This document shows, piece after piece, positions 47,672-57,251 of a stretch of DNA of 64,000 nt (positions within the stretch are counted from its first letter, which is position 1; the number at the start of each line of letters is the position of its first letter). The stretch spans positions 31,262 through 95,261 of the IMG/VR virus record IMGVR_UViG_3300044620_001904. The stretch is one strand, 5' to 3'. The notes under the pieces were generated by a model. The model saw only the letters and a program-made list of their open reading frames with translations. It was not told the origin of the DNA and searched no databases. Source of the stretch: a virus. The position numbers and the translations under genes were made by a program.

Positions 47672-49779
47672 TGCCAATTAATTTTCCAAATAATCCGTCA
47701 TTAAATCAATTATACGACTACGATAATAAAACGTGGGAATGGAATGGTGTATATTGGGAAGTTTATTCGGCACTTACAAGTTATGTTTCAACTTCAACAT
47801 TTAATAATTATACAGGTGTAACTCAACCTTTAATTTATAATTCAATTACAGGTGGAACATATTCAGGTGGAACACTTTATCTAATAAATAATTCGGGAGC
47901 AACAATCCAAATAACAGGGTTTACCGCAGGTGGATTATCAGGAGATTATTTACCTTTAAGTGGTGGTACAGTTTCAGGCGGAACTAGATTTACAAGTGGA
48001 TTGAGTGCAAACACAATATCGGCAACAACTTACCTTAATTTACCTGTTGATGTTTTTGTAACGGGTGGAACTTATACAAGTGGTGAAATAACATTTAGGA
48101 ATATAACTGGCGGAACTTTTACCGTAACAGGAATACCAAGTGGTAATGGTGGTGGAGGTGGTATTGTTTACTATTTGAATTTATCTAATTCACAAACTCC
48201 TTATAGGGAATTTAGCCCAATACCAACAACCGCCGCACAACAATCAAGTGGTGTTAGTATTTCAAATGGATCTACCGCAACTATATCAGAATTTTTAACT
48301 CCGGTTGGATATCCGAACGCTTTAATATTACCCGGTGGTATTTGGTCTTTTTATTTACATTCTAATAAGTCAAACTCAAACGCAATTTTTCAAATATTTG
48401 CAGAAGTTTATATAAGAACTAGTGGAGGAACTGAAACTTTCTTATTCCAAACTGACTCTGAAAGTGTTTTATCAACTAGTCCGGCAATTGAGATGCAAAT
48501 TTGTGACGCATATTTTAGTGGGACTCCACTAAATGTGAGTGATAGGTTATTAGTAAAAGTAAGAGCAACAAACACATCTAATCAAACACATACGATTACC
48601 CTATTTACCGAAGGATCACAACAGTATTCATATGCAACGACAACCTTTTCAATATTAGGATTAACTTGTGATACTTTAAGTGGTTGTAGTATAATTCAAA
48701 CAATACAGAGTGATATTTCAAACAAATACGATAAAAGTGGTGGAACAATTAATGGGAATGCGTTTATAGATGGGGGATTAACTGCAAATACTATAAGTGC
48801 AACGACATATCAGAATTTACCTACAGATATAAGAGTGACAGGAGCTACATATTCTGACAATACATTTACTTTTATTAACAACACTGGTAGTACCTTTGAT
48901 GTTTCATTTAATACCGTTACAGGATTAACTGCAAACACAATATCGGCAACGACATATCAGAATTTACCTACAGATATAAGAGTGACAGGAGCTACATATT
49001 CTGACAATACATTTACTTTTATTAACAACACTGGTGGTACATTTGATGTTTCATTTAATACCGTTACAGGATTAACTGCAAATACTATAAGTGCAACGAC
49101 ATATCAGAATTTACCAGTAAGTGCCGTCACATCAGGTTCAGGTATATCAGCAGTAACAAGTAATGGTGTAGTAACTGTTACAAATTTATCACCAGACCAA
49201 ACTGTTACAATTACAGGTGGAACAAACATACAAATAGAAGGAACCTATCCGAATTTTGGTGTTAATTTTACGGGAACTACCGGTGGTGGAAGTTTTACAG
49301 GTGGAACTGTTAGTGGGGCAACAAATTTTACAGGTGGATTGAGTGCAAATACTATATCGGCAACAACTATCAGTGGCAATACATTATTCGGTGATGGTGC
49401 TAATCTAACGGGAATACCAAGAACAGGACAAATAACATCAATATTTGATGGTCTTGGCGGTGTGGTTCAAACAGGCATAGGAAGAAATTATATCACAATT
49501 CCATATACCGGAACTTTAACAGGCTGGACAATCTTCTCAAGTGTTGTGGGAACAATAGATATTGATTTTTATGATGATAATTATGCAAATTTTCCTCCAA
49601 CAAGTGCCGATACTATTTTCACTTCGATAAATAGACCTAAACTCACCAATACAAATAAAAATCAGGCAACTGGTTTGAATATTCCTTTAACATCTGGTGA
49701 TATATTAATACCTGAAGTTTTAAGTGTTACAGGATGCACAAACGTTGTTGTTAATTTACAAATTATTAGAACGACATGA
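47671..49779 (+). CDS. Tail-fibre protein 2, long repetitive
   Basis: 702 residues. N-terminal YDYDNKTWEWNGVYWEVY element (found at the start of many phage fibres), Thr/Gly-rich shaft and a repeated TANTISATTYQNLPTDI unit. A C-terminal globular part (YTGTLTGWTIFSSVVGTIDI) may bind receptors. It shares GGTYSGGTLYLINNSG with fibre protein 1. Starts on TAATG overlap. Confidence 0.82.
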   Translation: MPINFPNNPSLNQLYDYDNKTWEWNGVYWEVYSALTSYVSTSTFNNYTGVTQPLIYNSITGGTYSGGTLYLINNSGATIQITGFTAGGLSGDYLPLSGGTVSGGTRFTSGLSANTISATTYLNLPVDVFVTGGTYTSGEITFRNITGGTFTVTGIPSGNGGGGGIVYYLNLSNSQTPYREFSPIPTTAAQQSSGVSISNGSTATISEFLTPVGYPNALILPGGIWSFYLHSNKSNSNAIFQIFAEVYIRTSGGTETFLFQTDSESVLSTSPAIEMQICDAYFSGTPLNVSDRLLVKVRATNTSNQTHTITLFTEGSQQYSYATTTFSILGLTCDTLSGCSIIQTIQSDISNKYDKSGGTINGNAFIDGGLTANTISATTYQNLPTDIRVTGATYSDNTFTFINNTGSTFDVSFNTVTGLTANTISATTYQNLPTDIRVTGATYSDNTFTFINNTGGTFDVSFNTVTGLTANTISATTYQNLPVSAVTSGSGISAVTSNGVVTVTNLSPDQTVTITGGTNIQIEGTYPNFGVNFTGTTGGGSFTGGTVSGATNFTGGLSANTISATTISGNTLFGDGANLTGIPRTGQITSIFDGLGGVVQTGIGRNYITIPYTGTLTGWTIFSSVVGTIDIDFYDDNYANFPPTSADTIFTSINRPKLTNTNKNQATGLNIPLTSGDILIPEVLSVTGCTNVVVNLQIIRTT
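48775..49115 (+). repeat. 147-bp tandem repeat in fibre gene
   Basis: Copies at 48775-48921 and 48922-49068 (a few synonymous changes) and a partial third at 49069-49115. In frame, 49 codons each. Confidence 0.9.
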
Positions 49780-49952
49780 TTAAATTTGCTGAAATAATTA
49801 ATTACGGAAACTCAATAAGAATAGTTACTCAGGATAGTGATTCTAGTGAATATAACGAACCTATAAAGTTTGAACACACTGAAGAAATTGAAACTATTGA
49901 GCAATTAATTGAGGTTATACAGAATCATTTTAATAGTGGTTCACAATTATAG
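49776..49952 (+). CDS. Small acidic protein, 58 aa, between fibre genes
   Basis: MIKFAEIINYGNSIRIVTQD and on, ATGA-coupled to the fibre gene. Possibly a fibre chaperone or attachment factor by position only. Confidence 0.6.
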   Translation: MIKFAEIINYGNSIRIVTQDSDSSEYNEPIKFEHTEEIETIEQLIEVIQNHFNSGSQL

Positions 49953-49971
49953 TATAATAGAATAGACTAAT

Positions 49972-52023
49972 ATGGCAACATATACAGCAGTAGCAGGTGG
50001 TGGTAATTGGAACTCAGCGGCAACATGGGGTGGAGCTGGATTTCCTATTGCAGGAGATACTGCCATACTCAACGCTACTTCAGGTCAAGTTACAGTAACC
50101 GCAAATGCTACTTGTTTAATATTAGATTGTACAGGGTATGCCAATACACTCACAATCAATAATGGTATTACATTAACAGTTAATGGTGTTGGAGCCACTA
50201 TTTCTCTTGGTGGAACTATTGCCACAGGCACCACTGGCGTAATATCAACAGTCGGAACAAACACGGCTGTAACTATAAATTTCAATGGAATTACAATACC
50301 AAGATTAACGGTTGGATATAATAATGGGGTTACAACTCCGGTTCAAACAATGACAATTAACGGAACAAATCCAACAGTTCAAAATTTTACTTTTGGGAGT
50401 ATTGGACGTGTAGTATTATCTGGCACTGAATTAACTATAACAAGTTCATTTACCTCTAATGCGAGTGGGGTTCCACATCTTTTAAGTGGGACAACATTGA
50501 AATTTTCCGGAACGGTTAGTTATCAAGCAAACGCAGGTCAAAGACTTGCAATTAATATGACTGTAACAAGTGGTAGTACTTTAATATTAAATAGTAATTT
50601 TTTAACAGAATCAAGTGTAATTACTTTTCAAACGGGCAGTTTCTTAACTCATAATAATTTTACGCTCACTCCAAGAGCGACAGTCACATTAGACACATCA
50701 CCAATTGAATGGTATAATATAACACTTGTTGTTGATTTTACTACTCTTAATTTAACAAGTGATTTAAACATTGCTAATAAAGTAGAAGTCAATACAAGCG
50801 CCTTTGGTACTATATTTAGAATACAATCATCTGGTGGAACAAGAAATGTAAATATAAAAGGTAGTTTAATATCAACAGCTGCAGCTACATCAGCTGATGG
50901 GCTATTCTCTAATTCCACCACAAATTTTAATTTAATAGGTACTGGAACTTTAAGAGGTAGGTTTAATAATGTTTTGATTAATATTAACACCACAAATCCA
51001 TTGGGTTATACAATAGGTGATAATACTTTAAATAACTTATTGTTATTTGTCAATAGTGTTTTAACTTTAGTAGGTACTAGCGTCGCTCAAGTATTTAACT
51101 CGTCAAGTTTATTAAGAATCGGTGGTAATCCAGTTACTTTAGATACCAATAGGACATCAACTGGCGGAAACCAAATATTTTGGGCTAATGTAGATCAATT
51201 CATTGTTACTTCTGTATTAGTTTTAAACACAGAAACAACCTTTATAGGAAACGCCACATTTAGTAATACCTTCACATTAAATGGGTCTAAGTGTTTAATT
51301 GAGGGTAGTTTTTCAGCACCAAATAGTAGTATTGGTGGAACAAGTATAATAGAATTAGCCGGGTCAAATAATTCAAATTGGAATAGTGGAACAACTACCA
51401 CCGCAACTTATCAAAATAATATCATCGTTAATAAATCTGGAGGTGCGACCGTATCAATATTAAATTCATTAACTTGGGGATTAGCAGGTAGAACTCTACA
51501 AAGAACAGCGGGAAATATTAATCCAGGATCATCAACTGTAACAATACCAAATGCGGCGGTGACAATTAATAATATGGTGTTTAATAACCTAACAATAACT
51601 GCAGGTCCTACAATAACTCAAAATAGTGGAAATACAGTTAATGGAAATTTAACTTGTAATGGTACAACAACATTCTCAGGTACTGCAGGATTTACAACAG
51701 GGGGATTTATTTGTACAACAGCAGCATCAACATTAACCTTACAATCAGGTGTAACCTACAGTGTAACCTCCAATTTAGATTTATTTGCAACTTTAGCATC
51801 TCCTATAATACTAACAAGTAGTTCGGCAGCGGCTAATACCAAATTAACTTTATCAAATAACGCAACTCAAAGAGTTTATTTTGTAAGAGCGACAAGAATT
51901 GACTCAGGAGATGGACAGACAATTTGGAATAGTTACTCTACTTTATCAACTCCTCTTACAAATACGATAAATTGGAATCCAGGTGTAAAGCCTGCACCAT
52001 ATAATTTAATATTTATAAGCTGA
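49972..52023 (+). CDS. Adhesin-like tail-spike protein A
   Basis: 683 residues of beta-helix-like Thr/Asn/Ser/Gly repeats. The N-terminus (GGGNWNSAATWGGAGFPIAGD) and the C-terminus (YFVRATRIDSGDGQTIWNS, then INWNPG) match its neighbour, spike B, so the two are paralogues. The W-N-x-A-x-x-W opening is common in Bacteroidota and autotransporter-like adhesins. A host-binding or polysaccharide-degrading role is likely. Confidence 0.8.
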   Translation: MATYTAVAGGGNWNSAATWGGAGFPIAGDTAILNATSGQVTVTANATCLILDCTGYANTLTINNGITLTVNGVGATISLGGTIATGTTGVISTVGTNTAVTINFNGITIPRLTVGYNNGVTTPVQTMTINGTNPTVQNFTFGSIGRVVLSGTELTITSSFTSNASGVPHLLSGTTLKFSGTVSYQANAGQRLAINMTVTSGSTLILNSNFLTESSVITFQTGSFLTHNNFTLTPRATVTLDTSPIEWYNITLVVDFTTLNLTSDLNIANKVEVNTSAFGTIFRIQSSGGTRNVNIKGSLISTAAATSADGLFSNSTTNFNLIGTGTLRGRFNNVLININTTNPLGYTIGDNTLNNLLLFVNSVLTLVGTSVAQVFNSSSLLRIGGNPVTLDTNRTSTGGNQIFWANVDQFIVTSVLVLNTETTFIGNATFSNTFTLNGSKCLIEGSFSAPNSSIGGTSIIELAGSNNSNWNSGTTTTATYQNNIIVNKSGGATVSILNSLTWGLAGRTLQRTAGNINPGSSTVTIPNAAVTINNMVFNNLTITAGPTITQNSGNTVNGNLTCNGTTTFSGTAGFTTGGFICTTAASTLTLQSGVTYSVTSNLDLFATLASPIILTSSSAAANTKLTLSNNATQRVYFVRATRIDSGDGQTIWNSYSTLSTPLTNTINWNPGVKPAPYNLIFIS

Positions 52024-53639
52024 TGCCGATCTGGAGAGGAACAACAAATACTGATTGGAATACCGCATCTAACTGGGTTATAGATGGTTCTGGGAATAGT
52101 GGTGTACCAACCGCTACAACTGATGCTATTTTTGATTCAGGTTCTACCAATCCCTGTGTTATGGGTGCGAATAGAAGTTGTAGGGATTTAATTTTTTCGT
52201 CATTTACAAGCACACTCACAGTTGCAACATTTACGCTGCAAGTAAACAGAAATGTAACCCTTCAGTCAGATATTTCAAGTAGAATATCAGGCACAACTGG
52301 TACCCTAAGAATGGCATCAACAACAGGTGGGCCTGCTTTAAGTGGTACTTTAACATCAAACGGTGGTACTTGGCCTCTTAATTTCTCAGCAGGAGCGGCC
52401 TCGATAACAATTACCCTTGCAGATGCTTTTACTTGTACGGGCAACGCATCAATAGCCACGGGGCCAACATACAGCGGCAGTACATTCAGTGTTAATGGCA
52501 ATTTCACATCAGCAGGAGGCGGCTCATTAGTTGCAAGCAGTACAAACTTTATAATGACAGGAACAGGCACTCTGTCATTGGCGGCAGCTTGCAACATGGA
52601 ATTGAATACTACTGGAACAATTACAATTTCAGGAAATATAACCGCTGGTAGAAGATTCATAATTACAGCAGTTGGCAGTTTGGTTGGATTGTCAACTGCA
52701 AATTTAACATTTATCAGCGGTTCATCAGAAGGTATAATTGATTTGGGCGGCAGAACAGTTCAGGATTTTAACACAAGCACATCAGTCAACACTTATACAA
52801 TTCGTTCATCTTTTACTTGTCGTAATATATCTTTACTTGCTGCTACTTACAACGGACCTATTGCACCATCAACGGCAACTATAACAGTTGAGGGTAATTA
52901 CAATTTTGCCTCAGTAACTACTACAAATGGAAGACTTGATATTGTTATGAACGGTGCTACTGGCACTGCTACGATTGTTAACGGTGCTATGTTTTCAGGC
53001 ATACGAGTCACAATAAATGCAGGGTCTAACACAATAACTTATGCTGGAACTATAAATTTTAGAGAGGGATGTTCTGTTACCCGAACATCAGGGCTAATCA
53101 ATGCAGGCTTAACGACATCATCAATTATAAATCCTGCAACAGTAGTAACTATTAGTGGAATGATATTTAATAATTTAACGATAGGCCCGACATCAATTAC
53201 CATTACGCAAAATGCCCAAAATACCATTAATGGTGTGCTTTCTATGGGCGGAACAGTAACATTTGCAGGCACTCACGGATTTGATACTCGTGACTTTGTT
53301 TGCACCACAGCAGGTTCAACAATTACATTACAATCAGGTGTAAATTATACCGTAACTTCAAATTTAAGGTTATTAGGAACAAATGCGTCACCTATCCTAT
53401 TATCAAGTTCATCACCTACAACAAGAGCTTTCCTTACTTTAAATTATGGAGCTTCGATGTTGTCAGGTGATGGTTTAGTGTCACACGCCGTATATTTCGT
53501 AAGAGCAACTAGAATTGATAGTAGTTTAGGTCAGACAATATGGAACACATTTGGTTCAATTTCCACACCACTTGTAGATACAGTAAATTGGAATCCAGGT
53601 TCAAGACCAAATCCAACTTCTTATACGTATATCACTTGA
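52023..53639 (+). CDS. Adhesin-like tail-spike protein B
   Basis: 538 residues, paralogue of spike A: N-terminus TDWNTASNWVIDGSGNSGVP and the same C-terminal cap (VYFVRATRIDSSLGQTIWN). The DNA of the middle part (about 52.3-53.3 kb) is visibly richer in G+C and uses rarer codons than neighbours, a sign of recent exchange of the receptor-binding region. Overlaps spike A by 1 nt (TGATG). Confidence 0.8.
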   Translation: MPIWRGTTNTDWNTASNWVIDGSGNSGVPTATTDAIFDSGSTNPCVMGANRSCRDLIFSSFTSTLTVATFTLQVNRNVTLQSDISSRISGTTGTLRMASTTGGPALSGTLTSNGGTWPLNFSAGAASITITLADAFTCTGNASIATGPTYSGSTFSVNGNFTSAGGGSLVASSTNFIMTGTGTLSLAAACNMELNTTGTITISGNITAGRRFIITAVGSLVGLSTANLTFISGSSEGIIDLGGRTVQDFNTSTSVNTYTIRSSFTCRNISLLAATYNGPIAPSTATITVEGNYNFASVTTTNGRLDIVMNGATGTATIVNGAMFSGIRVTINAGSNTITYAGTINFREGCSVTRTSGLINAGLTTSSIINPATVVTISGMIFNNLTIGPTSITITQNAQNTINGVLSMGGTVTFAGTHGFDTRDFVCTTAGSTITLQSGVNYTVTSNLRLLGTNASPILLSSSSPTTRAFLTLNYGASMLSGDGLVSHAVYFVRATRIDSSLGQTIWNTFGSISTPLVDTVNWNPGSRPNPTSYTYIT

Positions 53640-54249
53640 AAACATTCTCATCATAATAATCATTATCTGTGTGGTAATATAGGTCAATAAGACTACTATT
53701 CAAAATTTTTATTGATTTTTGCGATAATTCCAAAGTAAGACCTTCTTTAGTATTTGTCTTAACAAAATGTTCTTTTTGATTTAATAACATATCGCTATCA
53801 TCATCTAATATAACGTAGTTTTTAATATTACTACTCTCTAAGTATTCTAACTGTCTTTCTTTTGACCAATTGATTCTTCGGAAACCATTTTCTTTCAAAA
53901 AATATTCTATTTCACATCCCCTCGGAATTGTGTAACTATTTTTTATTCCTTGTGCAGAATGTATACTTGGAGTTTTACCAATTACTTCACCTGAAATACC
54001 AACAGAATCAAATAATTCTTGCAATCCTTTGATATCATATCCCCTTCTCCAAGTGGATGAAACAACTATTTTAGCTCCAGTATTTTCAATAATTAAATTA
54101 AGATTAGAAACTAAGGTGGGAGAAAACTCCCACCTTTTATAGTCCTCCTTAGTCATATTATTAGGATCCCAATTAGGATCCTCTGATCTTTGCAAATACC
54201 AATCCTGAGAGTTTAAAACACCATCTATGTCCAAAAAAATTATTTTCAT
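53632..54249 (-). CDS. HAD-family phosphatase of the RNA-repair (SAK) type
   Basis: 205 residues from the start at 54249 (MKIIFLDIDGVLNSQDW). HAD motifs: D-x-D in FLDIDGVLNS, VVSSTWR, and the late YVILDDDSDM. The FLDIDGVLN..SSTWR form is that of the HAD domain of Swiss-army-knife RNA-repair proteins. It could remove 2' or 3' phosphates before ligation, complementing the 5' kinase-like protein. It lies next to a phosphoesterase gene and converges with the spike gene. Confidence 0.85.
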   Translation of the reverse strand: MKIIFLDIDGVLNSQDWYLQRSEDPNWDPNNMTKEDYKRWEFSPTLVSNLNLIIENTGAKIVVSSTWRRGYDIKGLQELFDSVGISGEVIGKTPSIHSAQGIKNSYTIPRGCEIEYFLKENGFRRINWSKERQLEYLESSNIKNYVILDDDSDMLLNQKEHFVKTNTKEGLTLELSQKSIKILNSSLIDLYYHTDNDYYDENVFK

Positions 54250-54251
54250 GT

Positions 54252-54932
54252 TCAATGAGTTATTATGTCCCAATTTTTAGTTTCAAAATCATATTCAATT
54301 GTTATCGGAGCATTTTGATATTTATAATCCTCACCCAAGCAGCATGCATTTACAAAAACAGTCTCATCTACTTGTTTTATGTGCCTTGCGTAATGTATGT
54401 GACCACAAGCGTGAATTTTTGGTTTAACATCCATAACCTTTTTGTAAAGTTCTTCACAACCAGCCCTTTGTCCGGTGTATGTTTGATCTAAAATACCAAA
54501 AACAGGTCCGTGAGTCAATAATATATCAGTATCATCAGGTATTGTTTTCCATTTTTCGGCAATCGCCTCACCCCTTTCAACATTAAATGCCCAATCATAA
54601 AACCGAGGTTGCCAAGGAGTGCCATAAATCTTTATACCATCAATGATGTACGCCATATCTTGCAAATAAGTTACCGTAGGATAATTTTCCAACATAACAG
54701 CACATTCTTGCGGATTATCTTGAAATCCGAAATCGTGATTCCCTGCAATAAACACTTTGTGTTCGTACCCTTTAATACCATCAAACCAATCAAGAAATTG
54801 TTTGATTTCATTCATATACCCCTGATTACTGATATCACCACAATGAATCAGAATATCACCACCAGGTAAATAATCTGTAACTTGTTTATGTTTTGTGTGA
54901 GTATCGCTTATAAATGTTATTGTCTTTTTCAT
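54252..54932 (-). CDS. Calcineurin-like metallophosphoesterase 2
   Basis: 226 residues with FISDTHTKH, IHCGDIS, IAGNHDFGF, LLTHGPVFG and ACGHIHYA: all metal motifs present, of the MPPED/239FB type. It may process cyclic nucleotides or RNA ends. TATATTTG (54938-54945) ends 5 nt before the ATG, a leaderless early-type promoter. Only 2 nt separate it from the HAD gene, so one operon. Confidence 0.9.
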   Translation of the reverse strand: MKKTITFISDTHTKHKQVTDYLPGGDILIHCGDISNQGYMNEIKQFLDWFDGIKGYEHKVFIAGNHDFGFQDNPQECAVMLENYPTVTYLQDMAYIIDGIKIYGTPWQPRFYDWAFNVERGEAIAEKWKTIPDDTDILLTHGPVFGILDQTYTGQRAGCEELYKKVMDVKPKIHACGHIHYARHIKQVDETVFVNACCLGEDYKYQNAPITIEYDFETKNWDIITH

Positions 54933-54950
54933 AGTTGCAAATATACAAAA

Positions 54951-55616
54951 TTAATCCCACCAGTATTCAATTTTTCTTTCTAAAATCATAAAAATAAGTT
55001 TTTTTGCTTGCTCGTGTTTAGCTTGACCTATTTCTCTTGCTTTATCTTCATCATCCATGTTTTTAAATTCAGGATTACTTTTTGAAAGTAACCTTGCTTT
55101 TGAAGGATTTAATTTTACGTACTTATAGGTTTTATCATATACCACCCTTGAGTTAAGTTCATAAAGATTCCCACCATTTTCATCTTTTTCATCTACAAGG
55201 TCAAAGTTGTGATGTTTTTTGATGTATTTGAAGTATTCTACCGAATATTCTTCATTTTTAACTGCGTCAATCAAATTAAGAACAACTGTCATCCAATAAT
55301 TTGAAGCTTCAACTCCTGTGTGACGATTGTTTTTAACTATATGATCACGAGTAAATTGAATTTTTCTTTGGAGCATTTCGTAAATGAAATTATAGTCCCA
55401 ATCTCTATCTTTATAGGTGTAAGGCATCCATTTTATTATGGTTTTTACACCTTTGATGAAGTTTTCAATCGAACTGAATGCTCGATAAACGTAATGCCCG
55501 ATATATGCGTTTCTATATTTGTAGATCCAATTTAATAAAAGGGTAAAAGGATTATAAATCTTTCTATCCCATTTGATGTCCGCAGGTATTTGAACTTTTT
55601 TATAATTTGATTTCAT
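54951..55616 (-). CDS. Hypothetical phage protein, 221 aa
   Basis: A helical protein with many aromatic residues (NPFTLLLNWIYKYRNAYIGH, YKDRDWDYNFIYEMLQRK). I recall similar ones in T4-like phages without known role. TAACTTTG (55621-55628) ends 4 nt before the ATG: leaderless early type. Confidence 0.75.
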   Translation of the reverse strand: MKSNYKKVQIPADIKWDRKIYNPFTLLLNWIYKYRNAYIGHYVYRAFSSIENFIKGVKTIIKWMPYTYKDRDWDYNFIYEMLQRKIQFTRDHIVKNNRHTGVEASNYWMTVVLNLIDAVKNEEYSVEYFKYIKKHHNFDLVDEKDENGGNLYELNSRVVYDKTYKYVKLNPSKARLLSKSNPEFKNMDDEDKAREIGQAKHEQAKKLIFMILERKIEYWWD

Positions 55617-55649
55617 ATTACAAAGTTAAGAAAATTTTTTTGATAAAAA

Positions 55650-55677
55650 AAACCCAAGAATAAATTTCTTGGGTTTT
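55650..55677. terminator. Intrinsic terminator
   Basis: AAACCCAAGAA/TTCTTGGGTTT stem with a 5-nt loop and flanking A and T runs. Confidence 0.8.
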
Positions 55678-55752
55678 GTATATATTGTGACAACCTATAA
55701 GGAGGTCGGAGATTAATAAATATATTATAAAATAAAAAAATAATCAAGAACC

Positions 55753-56169
55753 TCAAAAAAATTTGTCTGACACCCTTTGCAGCAAAGATTTTTTGAAATT
55801 GATATTGTGCCTATTTTCAAAATTATCCAATAAAATTTGAATTGAATTTGTAAAATTTGAATTTTTAAGTAAAATATATGCTCCTAAATCAGCATCCATT
55901 TCATCTTCGGGCACCCTTTCTGTGGTATGTCCTAAAATAATATGTGAAACCTCGTGAGCCTCTATAAATCTTAACACATCTTCATCTATTTGGTCTTGGT
56001 CAGAAAAAACCTCACCATCCAAAATAACCAAATTATCATTTGGTGATACAAAACCGTAACCGTATTCTTCAAATAAAGGTTCAAAATCTTTATATCTAGG
56101 GTTTTGCTCAAAAAGTATGATAACATCAACTTTTGGGCTAAAAATGCTTTTATAAGTAATAATATCCAT
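55753..56169 (-). CDS. HExxH metallopeptidase-like protein, 138 aa
   Basis: Contains IEAHEVSHIILGH (HExxH plus a third H) followed by DEMDADLGAY, the zincin pattern with a downstream Asp/Glu. Small free-standing zincins of this kind resemble ImmA/IrrE peptidases. A second HExxH protein lies just upstream (56172), 2 nt away. Confidence 0.75.
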   Translation of the reverse strand: MDIITYKSIFSPKVDVIILFEQNPRYKDFEPLFEEYGYGFVSPNDNLVILDGEVFSDQDQIDEDVLRFIEAHEVSHIILGHTTERVPEDEMDADLGAYILLKNSNFTNSIQILLDNFENRHNINFKKSLLQRVSDKFF

Positions 56170-56171
56170 AA

Positions 56172-56558
56172 TTAAATAAGTTTTCTTCTCTGTAAATATC
56201 TAAGACAATTACGATAATGCTTTTTTTCTGAATTTACAGCATCAATTTCCATAGGATGTTGTTCATAACCGTATTTTTTGTAAAGTTTATGATACTTCCC
56301 CATGTCATAAAGTTTTGGCATTTGAAGAAAATGGGTATATTCGTGAATTACCGTTCTGATAATACCTGATACACTTTTGTGATATACGGTATTAATGGTA
56401 ATGATCCTTTCCCAATAAAGACCAAGGTCGTTTGAATACCTATTGGATACCAACTCAATTTGAGGTAACTCACCTGATTTAAGTGGGGAACCAAAAGTAT
56501 CACAACACCACTGATACGCCAATAAAGCTATACGTTTTTTATTTCTTACCCGTTTCAT
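56172..56558 (-). CDS. SprT-like HExxH metallopeptidase, 128 aa
   Basis: Start 56558 (MKRVRNKKRIALLAYQW) is set by TATCTTTG (56563-56570) ending 4 nt before it. IRTVIHEYTHFLQM is a zinc-site HExxH; MEIDAV may provide a further ligand. The order resembles SprT-like proteins. Coupled to the next zincin gene. Confidence 0.75.
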   Translation of the reverse strand: MKRVRNKKRIALLAYQWCCDTFGSPLKSGELPQIELVSNRYSNDLGLYWERIITINTVYHKSVSGIIRTVIHEYTHFLQMPKLYDMGKYHKLYKKYGYEQHPMEIDAVNSEKKHYRNCLRYLQRRKLI

Positions 56559-56623
56559 ACCACAAAGATACTTCAATAAAACGAGTAAAAAAAATCGTAT
56601 TTAATAACTAACTGATTGTTAGA

Positions 56624-56908
56624 CTATTTTTTTATAGGTTGGAAATTAATCGAACCTTCATCAAATACATGATGATATAACTCTTGTATTTTCAATAAGT
56701 TATCCCACCACTTATTGATTTTTGACGCATACGGTTCGTTATCAAAATAATATGTTGGTATTACAATATCAACTATAATATGTTTGTCATGAATAACATT
56801 AATTTCACCTACTTCATATTCTATAGGTTCATCAAACATTTTTGACAAATACTTTTTATCAACAATTTCAAACAATTTGTTTATTTTTTTGTAATCTACC
56901 ATTTTCAA
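56624..56908 (-). CDS. Hypothetical protein, 94 aa
   Basis: Mixed alpha/beta (VGEINVIHDKHIIVDIVIPT). Overlaps the upstream gene by 4 nt. It resembles the 37.8-38.6 kb proteins in style (IDIVP-like strand). Unknown. Confidence 0.65.
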   Translation of the reverse strand: MKMVDYKKINKLFEIVDKKYLSKMFDEPIEYEVGEINVIHDKHIIVDIVIPTYYFDNEPYASKINKWWDNLLKIQELYHHVFDEGSINFQPIKK

Positions 56909-57237
56909 AAATCAGTTAAATTGATCATATCAAGATATTTTTTGATTGTTCTCCTTTTAACCTCATCTGAGACATCCAAAAATAGATCTCCAATTTCAAT
57001 ATAAATTTTATTCACCAAATTTTTCTTATTTGATTCAACAAAAAAATTTTTTTCATCTATAATAATAAAAGGAATATTAACTATCTTATAAGAATCTGAC
57101 ATTTTGTCATACCTTTCAATTGGATATGATGTAACGGGGAAGTTACGTCGTAAATATACCAATAATTTATCTGACGTATTGTCAGAGTATTTTGATAAAA
57201 TATCCTCCTTTTCTGAATTTTCAATGATTAACCTCAT
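56905..57237 (-). CDS. Leader-bearing protein, 110 aa
   Basis: Start 57237 gives MRLIIENSEKEDILSKYSDN, a leader of the ExEKxxIL type. The ATATTTAG box (57242-57249) is 4 nt before the ATG, which supports this start. The remainder is beta-rich (YKIVNIPFIIIDEKNFFVES). Probably a small packaged protein. Confidence 0.65.
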   Translation of the reverse strand: MRLIIENSEKEDILSKYSDNTSDKLLVYLRRNFPVTSYPIERYDKMSDSYKIVNIPFIIIDEKNFFVESNKKNLVNKIYIEIGDLFLDVSDEVKRRTIKKYLDMINLTDF

Positions 57238-57251
57238 ATTGCTAAATATCA

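Noticed and set aside
50085-53272. Several minus-strand ORFs within the spike genes (for example 50085-50285, 50649-50993, 52262-52660)
   Set aside because: Val/Pro-rich shadows of Thr/Asn-rich coding sequence on the plus strand.
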